Source of the DNA: Bacteroides sp. CAG:927
GTDB lineage: Bacteria > Bacteroidota > Bacteroidia > Bacteroidales > Muribaculaceae
Reading direction: 5' to 3'
Length of the DNA stretch: 49,489 bases
NCBI GenBank assembly: GCA_000431155.1
Contig: HF985660.1
Location: 1 to 49,489 of the forward strand
The translations under genes were made by a program, and so were the position numbers. The stretch's first letter is position 1; every line of letters begins with the position of its first letter. The notes under the pieces were generated by a model that saw nothing but the letters and a program-made list of their open reading frames with translations, was not told the origin of the DNA and did no database searches. Shown here in pieces: positions 16,829-25,935 of this stretch.

Positions 16829-17803
16829 TTATTCTATCGTTATAGTACCTTCTTCGTAGTTGAATACGGGCTGGGGAACATTCTCTCGCACCAGTTCAAC
16901 GAAATTATCAGCACTTCGAGTAGAACGGCTTGGTGTCATGTCATACCATTCGGTTTCCTCACTGGTTACATCATATCCGATTAGATAGGAATCGCCAAGT
17001 TTGATGTCATCTACAAGATTTGCTCCAAGATAATTAGTAGAACCGCCCGTAGTTTCTGCAAAGAATTTCATTGCGGCATTCTTTATCGGGAATGTGAAGA
17101 AATAGGCCATAGCGCCTGTTTGATTAGAATTATAATCAAACTTTACTTTGTAAAAACCATAGTCGCTCTTGCTTTTCAGAGAATATTCAACATCGCCATA
17201 ATTATTGGTCGTGATGTAGTCGCATGACTGCTTCCCTGCCAATCCGAAAGCTTTGACATTCGTATAGCGGTTCCAATTGATAATCGTGACGCACGCGACA
17301 GCACCGGCATTTTTAATGTCGATGTTAAACGTGTTTTCTCCATCCGTAACATAAACTTTCTCGACTGTCAATCCGAGTATTTTTGATTTACCACCAATAT
17401 AGCCGTTATCAGTAATCTTAAGGGTACTGAGGTTCTCAACGCCTTCAAACCCCCAGAATTCCACTGACGAGGACACATGAGAGATAGCAACAACAGTATA
17501 CTCGCCATTGCTAAGGTCAAGATTTGAAGTCATTATATGAGTGTAAGCATTGAAACTCTGGTTGTCGCATTCAACCAATGTTCCAGATTCGTCATACACA
17601 TACAAATCTACATTCAAGGTCGCTCCCGATGACAGAGAAGTTAGATCGCCTGCGTTCATCTCATAGAGATTGTCAACCACGGTTGCAGGATTGAGTTTGA
17701 ATGTTACAGAACGATTTACCGGGATGTCATCATTGGAACATGATGACAGAATCACAGTGAAAAGCACTGCGAATATTGCAAGATATTTTTTCATCTGTTT
17801 CAT
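16829..17803 (-). CDS. Putative lipoprotein with fimbrillin/Mfa2-like features
   Basis: 324 aa. Signal peptide with lipobox (FTVILSSCSNDD), then beta-rich segments such as ATLNVDLYVYDESGTLVE and GEYTVVAISHV. These recall the FimB/Mfa2-type anchor and minor-pilin folds common in Bacteroidales, but the match is only suggestive. It is cotranscribed with the beta-barrel gene just upstream (3-bp gap). Role in the locus is unknown; a surface or periplasmic structural part is plausible. Confidence 0.6.
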   Translation of the reverse strand: MKQMKKYLAIFAVLFTVILSSCSNDDIPVNRSVTFKLNPATVVDNLYEMNAGDLTSLSSGATLNVDLYVYDESGTLVECDNQSFNAYTHIMTSNLDLSNGEYTVVAISHVSSSVEFWGFEGVENLSTLKITDNGYIGGKSKILGLTVEKVYVTDGENTFNIDIKNAGAVACVTIINWNRYTNVKAFGLAGKQSCDYITTNNYGDVEYSLKSKSDYGFYKVKFDYNSNQTGAMAYFFTFPIKNAAMKFFAETTGGSTNYLGANLVDDIKLGDSYLIGYDVTSEETEWYDMTPSRSTRSADNFVELVRENVPQPVFNYEEGTITIE

Positions 17804-17806
17804 CGT

Positions 17807-18487
17807 TTATTTGATTACATTGAACAGCCAGCCTATTCCGAGAGAGATTGTGCTGACCTTTGTTTTGAAGTTGCCGGCCATATCGCTATTCCCCAGATTG
17901 TAGCGGAGATCTGCGGTGAAGCCATTTTTTAGTTTGCAGTTTAAGCCGATAGACAACATTACATCATAGGCTTTTACCTTGTCCATCTGATATACAGCGT
18001 TGTTGTACTTAAACTCTTTGGGAGAAGCAGAGAAGGCTCCAGTGAAAGTCGGGCCGACTTCAATCGCGAAAGTCGGGACAAAGTACCACTGAAAGAGAAC
18101 CGGAATTTCAAAGCAGTTCATCGTGATGTCTTCAACATCGCTTTTAAGTGAACGCATTGAGTAAAGAGCTTCAAGTTGCACACCGAATCGCTCTGTACCG
18201 AAAGGACGGCCTGCGGGACGACCGAATCGGAGATTTGCAGCGACTCCCGCCGAGAAGCCGACATTACCAGAGATGCCAAGATCCATTCCATCCGGGTCCC
18301 CGGCTATGGAATAGTTGGCACCAATCTTTGGCCCAATGGAAAGGGCATAGGGCTTGAGCACCTCCGAGATGACGACCTCTTCATCTGATGTGATGACCTC
18401 ATCATCTACCGGAACTATGCCTTGAGCCGAAGCTGATACCGCCATTCCGACAGCAACAGCAAGAGTAAGAAATGCTCTTTTAAACAT
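17807..18487 (-). CDS. Outer-membrane beta-barrel protein
   Basis: 226 aa. Signal peptide (FLTLAVAVGMAVSASAQG), then an 8-strand-like barrel of the PorT/OmpW type: YALSIGPKIGANYSI, AAGVAANLRFG, GVQLEALYSMRS, FTADLRYNLG and the terminal GIGWLFNV strand. Probably embedded in the outer membrane as a partner or exit point for other products of this operon (inference). Confidence 0.78.
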   Translation of the reverse strand: MFKRAFLTLAVAVGMAVSASAQGIVPVDDEVITSDEEVVISEVLKPYALSIGPKIGANYSIAGDPDGMDLGISGNVGFSAGVAANLRFGRPAGRPFGTERFGVQLEALYSMRSLKSDVEDITMNCFEIPVLFQWYFVPTFAIEVGPTFTGAFSASPKEFKYNNAVYQMDKVKAYDVMLSIGLNCKLKNGFTADLRYNLGNSDMAGNFKTKVSTISLGIGWLFNVIK

Positions 18488-18506
18488 AGATTGAATTTAT
18501 TTGTTG

Positions 18507-19991
18507 TTAAAAAAAAGTTTGAAAATTTATGGTTGAATGAGACTTTTCTCCAGAACTTAGCACAAGGCCAATATTTTTAGAGAAATTAGAGGTAACATGA
18601 ACCGTATCTGATGTAGTTCTGCTACTATGTGCCGGGATTGTAAGTGTTATAGTTTTCCCCGTTGACCAAGTTGCAGTAACAGTTACTTGCTTATTGGAGT
18701 CATTGAAAATAGTCGAGCTAAAAGTGGCCATATCGTTTTCATTGGCTCTTATTGTCGATGGACCGGGAGCCGAAACTCTTAATTTAATTGGATAATTAAC
18801 TGAAAAAGATTTCTCAAATTCAGTTAATTTGATTCCATCGTTTTCAACATAGCCTCTAATAACGCATGATTCAGCATTCTTTGCTATAATGGGTGTTGCC
18901 ATTACGGTGTTTGTACCTCCATTGTTTGATTGTTTTCCGGTCCAATCTTCATAAGTACCATTCCCTAAATCAAGAAATAGTTTAGATGTCGATGATAAGG
19001 ATGGCGCATTATAGCTGATAGATACGGGAGATAAATTTCCTTTCCGATCAACCTCTATTTCGTTAACCGAAGAGGATATTATTACATCTCCTTCAGCTAT
19101 TTTCAAAAGACCGTATTTACCATTGGACACTGTTAGAATGACACCATCATTATATTGTGCCGGGAATGAATCAAATTGAGGGATGAGTATAATATTTTCA
19201 CCCTCTTTCAAACCACTTCTTCCATTTTGGTTTATAATACCATATAGAGAGACTTCGTTAAAGCCTATGGATGTCGAAACAGAGGCAGCATTGTTCTTTT
19301 TGTAAAGTTGCTTGAATTCTGTTTCTTTTAATTTCTTGATTTTTTGCCCATTCTTTCCAATTAGTGCAAAGTCAGTATTATAAGCCACAGCCGCTTTGCC
19401 ATTAGCAAAACTACTGGCTAATGTCATTTCGCCATAATGGAAATCAACCGTCAAAATACTCTTAGATGGATTTCTATCATAATTCTCTGAGATGTACTTT
19501 GTGTAATTACCCTGTTTTACGGGTGCCCATCCTTCTTTGAAAGGAAGGGCATAATCGAATTGGCATTTGATTATTGCACGTCCATCAGGAGAGATGTAAC
19601 CGTACTTCCCGTTCTTATTTACTACAACCAATTTTCCATCAGATACATATTGATTGCTGGATGGTAAATAATACTTGTCGGTCAGCGTGACGACTGAACC
19701 ATCCTCATCTATTATATGCTCAAGTAAATAATTATTACTGTCTTTAATGCCTGCGAGAGCGTACCCATTGGTAAATGGAGTTATGAAATCGCATGAGGCT
19801 GGTAATATTTCTTTGTTTCCGCTTTTGACAAGTCCCCATTTCCCATTCTTCTGAAAAGCATATATATCATTATAATACCTATTAAGCTTTTCATATTTGG
19901 GTAAAATATCCCATGATGCTGTTTTAGCATTCGCCGTCGCAAATGCTAAAACAGTCATTAAGGTTAATGTTATATTCCGTATGAGATTCAT
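18507..19991 (-). CDS. Secreted WG-repeat protein
   Basis: 494 aa. Signal peptide (LTLMTVLAFATANA), then repeats built on a Gly-Lys-Tyr/Trp-Gly core: KNGKWGLVKSGN, KNGKYGYISPDG, SNGKYGLLK, QNGRSGLKEG. WG/KWG repeats are extracytoplasmic beta modules thought to mediate binding. The C-terminal ~110 residues form a separate Ig-like domain (STGKTITLTIPAHSSRTT). It overlaps the upstream protease gene by 4 bp. Confidence 0.8.
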   Translation of the reverse strand: MNLIRNITLTLMTVLAFATANAKTASWDILPKYEKLNRYYNDIYAFQKNGKWGLVKSGNKEILPASCDFITPFTNGYALAGIKDSNNYLLEHIIDEDGSVVTLTDKYYLPSSNQYVSDGKLVVVNKNGKYGYISPDGRAIIKCQFDYALPFKEGWAPVKQGNYTKYISENYDRNPSKSILTVDFHYGEMTLASSFANGKAAVAYNTDFALIGKNGQKIKKLKETEFKQLYKKNNAASVSTSIGFNEVSLYGIINQNGRSGLKEGENIILIPQFDSFPAQYNDGVILTVSNGKYGLLKIAEGDVIISSSVNEIEVDRKGNLSPVSISYNAPSLSSTSKLFLDLGNGTYEDWTGKQSNNGGTNTVMATPIIAKNAESCVIRGYVENDGIKLTEFEKSFSVNYPIKLRVSAPGPSTIRANENDMATFSSTIFNDSNKQVTVTATWSTGKTITLTIPAHSSRTTSDTVHVTSNFSKNIGLVLSSGEKSHSTINFQTFF

Positions 19992-21556
19992 TCTCTTACA
20001 CGGTGTTTATTGTATAGTTCAACTAAATGCTTGATATTGCAGCAATATGTTACCTCGGTGCCCTTAAAGCCACTGCACAAGACTCCTACCAGTCGGTGTG
20101 ATTTGTCAATTACAGGTGAACCGCTTTGACCTCCGATACCAACTGCCTGAATCTGTATCTGATTATCGTCAGGAGTCTTGCTTAAAGATGCCTTGTGTAT
20201 TGTAGGACGAAGTTCTTTACCGTCAAAAGTTTCATTCGCGACAGTTTCCCCCATAGGATAGCCTATAATAGTAAGTTCTTCATCTTGCGGTTTCAAAGAT
20301 CGTTCATCAACTCTGGCGTGCTCAATATCATATATTGCCCCCATTTTGACAATATAATCCGGGGTCTTCCGTGAATTAAGACGGATTAGGGCAACATCCT
20401 TCTTTGGATCTCCAGATTCAGCAATAACCTGAGCTTGTTGCAAATCAATCTGATTATTGACCTTAGAGCCAGTCAAACCAATTCCAAAGAATGCGTGTTT
20501 ACCACTTATTTCTAAAGGCGAGTTTTGATAACGCCGCAGCCAAGCATTTGCATCATCAGCAGACAATGCCCCGGTCATAACATTATATGCGAGTAACTCA
20601 TAGAGATTACCACTCGTCGCTTGACGGGCTTTCTCCATTTGTTGACGGATATTTTCCTCATCATCCGCATCCCGGTATTCCCAAGGGACAGCGATATGAC
20701 GGTTGGTGCCCATCTCTCCATCTTTGGATATAAAGAAAGCTGTACCAGTGTACCCTAATGGACTTAATCCGTCAGTAGTGGTATTTACTTGTAATTTACC
20801 ATTGGGTCCGATACCCATGTACCATTTGTCAGGCCATCCTTTTATGACATTTTTGAATGGATCATCTTTTACGTTAATCTCGTAGTAGTAGCCGCCATAA
20901 ACACAGGCCGATGCGTTTTCCATAGCCTGAGTTGTAACAGGTGTAATGGAATTATTCCACGGAATATATTTCCAAGCAGCCCATCCTCCTACTACAAGAA
21001 TTGCAATTGTGGCAGCTATTCCTATTATCTTAGACAGATTATTGCTTGGTATAAATTGTGCCAAGTTCACGGGAACGCCACCACAAACGATAGCATCACC
21101 ACGTTTTATCTGTCTTGTTTGGCCGGGATTTAATCGCTCACCGTTAATAGTAGAACCATTTTTACTATGGTCTTGCAGGAATGCCTTGCCTTTACGGTCT
21201 ATTTTGAGCGTTGCGTGGTAGCGGCTTGCCGTATTACCGGCTATCTGAATGTCGTTTCTCATACTTGTGCCAATGCCATATACCGCTTTATAGTTGGATA
21301 AATCCTCCGGCATTGGTATCTGATTCCAGATAAGTTCAACATCGCCAAAACGAATGGCATCACCTCGTTTGATTGACACTTGCGTACCCGGTTTGATAGG
21401 ACGATTCATTACAAATGTCCCGTTGCGACTATTCTTATCTTCAAGAAGAATATCGCCATTATTGAGTATAGTGATTTCGGCGTGTAATGCACTCGCTTTA
21501 TCGCTGTGAAGAACAATATCACAGTTAGAGTCTCTGCCGACTTTTAGTAGTCTCAT
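19988..21556 (-). CDS. Membrane protein with two FHA domains and a trypsin-like protease domain
   Basis: 522 aa. FHA1 (residues ~1-75) has GRDSNCDI, SALHAEI and SRNGTFV. FHA2 (~90-165) has SRYHATL and SKNGSTING but reads GIGTSM where the conserved GR would be. One span (IIGIAATIAILVVGGWAAW) follows, then a trypsin-like domain with His in TNRHIAV, Asp in KKDVALIRL and Ser in GGQSGSPVID. FHA domains bind phosphothreonine, so a cytoplasmic phosphorylation event could be linked to a periplasmic protease. A similar layout is not known to me. Confidence 0.88.
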   Translation of the reverse strand: MRLLKVGRDSNCDIVLHSDKASALHAEITILNNGDILLEDKNSRNGTFVMNRPIKPGTQVSIKRGDAIRFGDVELIWNQIPMPEDLSNYKAVYGIGTSMRNDIQIAGNTASRYHATLKIDRKGKAFLQDHSKNGSTINGERLNPGQTRQIKRGDAIVCGGVPVNLAQFIPSNNLSKIIGIAATIAILVVGGWAAWKYIPWNNSITPVTTQAMENASACVYGGYYYEINVKDDPFKNVIKGWPDKWYMGIGPNGKLQVNTTTDGLSPLGYTGTAFFISKDGEMGTNRHIAVPWEYRDADDEENIRQQMEKARQATSGNLYELLAYNVMTGALSADDANAWLRRYQNSPLEISGKHAFFGIGLTGSKVNNQIDLQQAQVIAESGDPKKDVALIRLNSRKTPDYIVKMGAIYDIEHARVDERSLKPQDEELTIIGYPMGETVANETFDGKELRPTIHKASLSKTPDDNQIQIQAVGIGGQSGSPVIDKSHRLVGVLCSGFKGTEVTYCCNIKHLVELYNKHRVRE

Positions 21557-21573
21557 AATTTCCTTTTCGTAGT

Positions 21574-22197
21574 TTAACCGATAGCTCTTTTCTTTGTCTG
21601 TGAAGATTTGTCTTTCCCTTTGTTGTCTTTAGACTTGTCTTCACCTTTAGGCTTCTTGGATTCTTTCTTAGGCTGATTCTGTTTCTTTACAGCCTTTATA
21701 GAATCCTGTCTAACTTTTTCAGCCGCTTTCTTTATAGAGTCCTGTCTTTCTACATTTTTTATCGAATCCAATCTTGCGGCTTCCTTCTGCTTAATAGCAG
21801 TGGAATCGACCTGTTCCGTAGTGTCAGGTGTTAGACCTCCACTGTTGTCGGAATCTGATTTCATGTGTTTAACTCCGAATATGACTCCGAGAACAACAAT
21901 AACAGCAACGCCGGCGATAATGGCATATTTTACCCATTGATTTGATTTGGGTACTTGATTCCAATCAAGTTTAGCCACATGAGCCAATGACACTATATCC
22001 TTGCGCGTTACGGGAACAGGGACATTTTGGGAAATACGGATGCCATTGACATAAGTTCCATTGCTACTTTGGTCAATAATCGTCATTTTCCCTGACGGTG
22101 TGATGTTTAGCAACGCATGACGCCTGCTAATAACATCAGTCGAATCATTTATTACGATGTCGCAATTAAGGTCACGACCTATTGAATATGTTTTCAT
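21574..22197 (-). CDS. FHA-domain protein with one membrane span and a charged periplasmic tail
   Basis: 207 aa. A canonical FHA domain at residues 1-80 (SIGRDLNCDI, SRRHALL, SSNGTYVNG) has all core pThr-binding positions. A single span (YAIIAGVAVIVVLGVIFGV) is followed by a Lys/Asp/Ser-rich, probably disordered or coiled tail with repeated 'RQDSIKK/RQDSIKA' units. It lies between the PP2C and the FHA-protease genes and is likely a phospho-dependent adaptor. Confidence 0.85.
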   Translation of the reverse strand: MKTYSIGRDLNCDIVINDSTDVISRRHALLNITPSGKMTIIDQSSNGTYVNGIRISQNVPVPVTRKDIVSLAHVAKLDWNQVPKSNQWVKYAIIAGVAVIVVLGVIFGVKHMKSDSDNSGGLTPDTTEQVDSTAIKQKEAARLDSIKNVERQDSIKKAAEKVRQDSIKAVKKQNQPKKESKKPKGEDKSKDNKGKDKSSQTKKRAIG

Positions 22198-22206
22198 CTT
22201 ATGCTT

Positions 22207-23406
22207 TTAGTTACGGCGTTTATTTTTAGTTGATGGTTTGCCTTTACCATCACTCTTGGGTTCTTTAAGTTTGTCTATTTCTTCACGAAGTTTCTTGTTC
22301 TCTTCTGTCTTCTTATTGAGTTGACCTTCGAGAGCCGATTTCTCTCGTTTAAGCGACTCTACTTGAGTTGATAAAGTCGAGTTTGCATTGACAGCCGCAG
22401 ACTGAGCTGTCATTTGCTCATCTGTCATACTCTTAATGATACTGTCTCTCTCAACCACTTGCTGTTTAAGAGAGTCCTGAACCTGAATCAAGGCTGCTTT
22501 TTCATTCTCCGATGCTGATGAATTGTTTCGTCCGAGTAACACTCCGTTGAAGGCCAAACTCAACAGACAGATTAACGAAACAGCCCCTAAAAGGAGTTTT
22601 GTTTTTTTGTTCATCTTTGATCTGAGTTTTGAATTTGTTTTTGTTTCTATTATTGCAAGAGTCAAATTGTCATGGCCACCACCTTCATTACGACCTTTGC
22701 CATCAATGGTTGTGGCTATCTCGTCTGTAACTATGCCGAGGGCGTGCTTCTTGTCAGATGCCATTTCAATTAATTCTGATTCTGAAATAGCTCCATGAAT
22801 TCCGTCAGTGGTAAGCAAGAACCTATCGCCCGTATCAAATGGTAACTCAATTACATCAACTTCTATATCCGGTTTGATTCCCAGCGCTCGTGTAATAACA
22901 TTGGATTGAGCCGATAATCTTGCCTGTTCTTCTGTAATTACTTTCTGCTTAACTAAATCAAATACCATCGAATGATCAAACGTGCGGAATATCTTACTCT
23001 TTCCACGCAATTGATATACTCGGCTATCTCCTACATGGGCGATAATTGCGGATTCATTACTAATCAAAAGTATTGTACAGGTAGAACCCATACCTTTTAA
23101 TGCAGGGGTTTCCTTACCAGCTTCAATAATGGCAAGATTTGCTCTTCTGATTGCTTTTATTACAATATTGACCGCAGTATCATCAGGATTGCCGTCTTTT
23201 ATACCGAGAATGATTTCTTTGACTGCAATGGATGAAGCTGTTTTACCTCCGGGACCTCCACCCATGCCATCACAAACCGTCACAACGAATCCATATGGAG
23301 TTTCTGCACTTCCATATGAATCTTGATTCTCGGAACGGCCTCCTATCCGAGATTCAGCAAATCCGACTATAAAATCGGGTGTATTAAGTTGTTGAATCAA
23401 ATCCAT
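22207..23406 (-). CDS. PP2C-family Ser/Thr phosphatase with membrane span and periplasmic coiled coil
   Basis: 399 aa. The PP2C motifs are complete: GRSENQDSYG, VCDGMGGG, AHVGDSRVYQL, LLTTDGIHG and GGHDNLTL (metal-binding Asp residues). A span near residues 267-290 (LLLGAVSLICLLSLAFNGVLL) leads to a C-terminal coiled coil (VESLKREKSALEGQLNKK) that would be periplasmic. Expected to remove phosphates placed by the two kinases encoded just upstream, resetting the FHA interactions. Confidence 0.92.
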   Translation of the reverse strand: MDLIQQLNTPDFIVGFAESRIGGRSENQDSYGSAETPYGFVVTVCDGMGGGPGGKTASSIAVKEIILGIKDGNPDDTAVNIVIKAIRRANLAIIEAGKETPALKGMGSTCTILLISNESAIIAHVGDSRVYQLRGKSKIFRTFDHSMVFDLVKQKVITEEQARLSAQSNVITRALGIKPDIEVDVIELPFDTGDRFLLTTDGIHGAISESELIEMASDKKHALGIVTDEIATTIDGKGRNEGGGHDNLTLAIIETKTNSKLRSKMNKKTKLLLGAVSLICLLSLAFNGVLLGRNNSSASENEKAALIQVQDSLKQQVVERDSIIKSMTDEQMTAQSAAVNANSTLSTQVESLKREKSALEGQLNKKTEENKKLREEIDKLKEPKSDGKGKPSTKNKRRN

Positions 23407-23418
23407 AGTCTTTTGAAG

Positions 23419-24345
23419 TTAATTTAGTCCGAGCCATTCTTTGAATCGTTGAAAGACGGTCTTTGGCGGTAAAAGAGCTTCTCGAAGGGCATCTCTAAAT
23501 TCAGCCGCTGTTTGAAACCTTTTAGACTGTTCCTTTTCTGTCGCTTTCGCAATTACATTCATTATCCGATTAGGTACAGCATCATGAGGTGGCAATCCTT
23601 CTCTCATTTGCCGTGTGAGAGTATCCACCTCCGTGTCAGCGTCGAATGGATTTGCACCCGTTAAAATCTCATAGAATGTTATTCCAAGAGCATATAGGTC
23701 TGTTGCTGCGTTAATCTGGACAGTTCGGGTCTTATCCCTCAGAATTTGTTCAGGAGCTGCATACTGTGGTGTTCCGATGAACCCATATTGAGAGAATTTG
23801 TTACCATCATTCATACGCGCAATGCCAAGATCCATAAGTCGAATGTTGGAATCGCTTTCGACCATTATATTGGATGGTTTTATATCCCGATGGATCACAC
23901 CTCTTGAATGAACATACTCCAATGCATCCAAAACTTGAAATATAGCATTGCAAATCTTTTCTACCCGGTCACTGCCATTAAGGAATTCTTTAGCATACTC
24001 ATCAATGTTCTTTCCTGACACGTATTTGCTAACAAGAAATATCGGCCCATTATCGGGAGCATATTCACAATATCCTATCATTTCGACAAGGTTGTTATGC
24101 CGAAATGCCAAAGATGCCTCTTGTTTGGCTCGTTCACGAATCATTGGATTGTTAGAGTAACTATCCTTTACTCGTTTTACAGCCATTCGTGTTCCGTCCT
24201 TTACGCGATAACCCATATAAACAGTACCCATAGCTCCGCTGCCTAATGGTGTGGAAGTCGGGTCGTAACAATACCATTCTCCCATAACAAGGAGATAGAT
24301 ATATGGGTCATCGGGGCGTTGAAATACAGTCTTGCTACTCATCAC
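23419..24345 (-). CDS. Hanks-type Ser/Thr protein kinase (soluble)
   Basis: 308 aa. Kinase landmarks: Gly loop LGSGAMGTVYMG (34-45), Lys57 in MAVK, HRDIKPSN catalytic loop, DLG in place of DFG, and AAPEQ. No membrane span. The sequence KTVFQR occurs at both ends (Thr6 and Thr296). A KTVF start also opens the FHA protein at the head of the operon, suggesting shared phosphorylation or docking sites. It overlaps the second kinase gene by 4 bp. Confidence 0.93.
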   Translation of the reverse strand: MMSSKTVFQRPDDPYIYLLVMGEWYCYDPTSTPLGSGAMGTVYMGYRVKDGTRMAVKRVKDSYSNNPMIRERAKQEASLAFRHNNLVEMIGYCEYAPDNGPIFLVSKYVSGKNIDEYAKEFLNGSDRVEKICNAIFQVLDALEYVHSRGVIHRDIKPSNIMVESDSNIRLMDLGIARMNDGNKFSQYGFIGTPQYAAPEQILRDKTRTVQINAATDLYALGITFYEILTGANPFDADTEVDTLTRQMREGLPPHDAVPNRIMNVIAKATEKEQSKRFQTAAEFRDALREALLPPKTVFQRFKEWLGLN

Positions 24346-25925
24346 TTAGCCGGTTTTAAGTTTATCATTCTATTCGCGATTGCTTGCTCATATTCTTTAT
24401 CGCCGGCTTTCGCTGCTAACTGTCGTGCTTTATTCAAATATATGTAAGCTGAATCTGTATTAAATGTTGCTCCTCGTTTTTTTGATTTATAATCACAGCC
24501 CAGTTCAAACAATGACCTATAATCTTCGGAATTAAGAATTACTGCTTTTTTCAGAAGTCTGTGGGCTTCTTTATTCTGTGCTATGATACCAAGGTTGTTT
24601 CTAAAACGAGCAATAGAGTCTGAAAAAGCACCAATTCTGACGCTTTCCGGGCTATTAAAGTATAATCGGCTGAGAAGGAATGCTGAATTATAATCCTTTT
24701 TATTAGCTAAGGATTCTAACATAGCAAGCCCTTCTTTCGCAGTATCTTTATTTGAAAGGAGATTTACTGCACAGTTATAAGATTCTTGCGGCAAATCATT
24801 TGTCTGTCTTTGCTGATTATCCTCGTCTGTTGAGATAGTCTGTGCTATAATATCTTTATTGGCTGAATCAGGAGTATCACTGTTATTCAAAAGGTTTATA
24901 ACGCCAAATACTATGCCTATCAATGCGACTGCACTACCAATTGAAATGCTAATAGTTTTTATATCTAATGTTTTCGCTGGGTATTGCAGTGGCACAAGTT
25001 TGTCAACAGCTACCCTAAACTCTGCTGCGCTTTGATATCTTTGAGAGCGCTTCTTCTGGGCGGCTTTCTTTATAACATCCTTTATCTGTTTTTGCTTGAC
25101 ATTGTGCAACGGAATGTTTTTCGTGAGTTGCATTTCAAGCACTTCAGCCATTTCTCCGTCAAAAGGCACTTTCCCAATTAACAACTGATACAACAGTATC
25201 CCGACAGCATACAAATCTGTTGTGGAATTTTGGGAATCAACCAGTCCTCTGACAAGCTCAGGTGCAGCATACTTAGGTTTACCTATAAACTGACCATCAA
25301 CTGTATAAGAGCTTTCTTTGGTATTATTGCCGTTTATTTTCTTTGCAATACCAAAATCAATTAGTTTAATTTTGCCATTTGATGTTATCATGATATTTGA
25401 AGGATCAATATCTCTATGGATATATCCTCCATCATGAAGAGCCATTAGACCGGAGAGAAGATTTCTAACAATAGTCAGAGCAAAACTGTACGAATCGTTA
25501 AGATATTTTCCGTATAATTCTTGTGCAAAAGGAATAACATTCCCTTTGTGGTCGCAGACATTACCTTCCAATAATTTGTCTAATGTCACTCCATGCAGAT
25601 ATTCACTGATAACATGATAGCGTATTACGGGTTGCCCAATCTCATCCTTGCCGCTGGTCTCAACAAACCCCAGCATTTCAATAAGATTGTCATTCCGTAG
25701 CTGAACAGCGGCTTCGCGTCTGGCTCGTGCAATTACATGAGTAGGTAAATCACTATAAAGAAACTTTATAGCGACTTCCCTTCGCTGGTTAGTGGATTCA
25801 CTACAGAGCCATCCCCTATATACTTTGCCCATTCCGCCTTCGCCTAATGGTGTATCCGAGGGGTTATACTCGTAATAAATGCCCTTTTGCCTTTCGTTCT
25901 CGCCTTGTATTCTTACGGAAGCCAT
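24342..25925 (-). CDS. Hanks-type Ser/Thr protein kinase with membrane span and TPR/Sel1-like periplasmic domain
   Basis: 527 aa. Gly loop LGEGGMGKVYRG, Lys in VAIKF, catalytic loop HRDIDPSN (Asp replaces the usual Lys), DFG and AAPEL are present, so activity is likely but the HRDxD variant deserves note. A span at ~329-350 (ISIGSAVALIGIVFGVINLL) separates the kinase from a C-terminal helical-repeat domain (GLAMLESLANKKDYNSAFLL; HRLLKKAVILNSEDY). The outer domain could sense periplasmic events. Confidence 0.92.
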   Translation of the reverse strand: MASVRIQGENERQKGIYYEYNPSDTPLGEGGMGKVYRGWLCSESTNQRREVAIKFLYSDLPTHVIARARREAAVQLRNDNLIEMLGFVETSGKDEIGQPVIRYHVISEYLHGVTLDKLLEGNVCDHKGNVIPFAQELYGKYLNDSYSFALTIVRNLLSGLMALHDGGYIHRDIDPSNIMITSNGKIKLIDFGIAKKINGNNTKESSYTVDGQFIGKPKYAAPELVRGLVDSQNSTTDLYAVGILLYQLLIGKVPFDGEMAEVLEMQLTKNIPLHNVKQKQIKDVIKKAAQKKRSQRYQSAAEFRVAVDKLVPLQYPAKTLDIKTISISIGSAVALIGIVFGVINLLNNSDTPDSANKDIIAQTISTDEDNQQRQTNDLPQESYNCAVNLLSNKDTAKEGLAMLESLANKKDYNSAFLLSRLYFNSPESVRIGAFSDSIARFRNNLGIIAQNKEAHRLLKKAVILNSEDYRSLFELGCDYKSKKRGATFNTDSAYIYLNKARQLAAKAGDKEYEQAIANRMINLKPAK

Positions 25926-25935
25926 TTGTTTTCAA

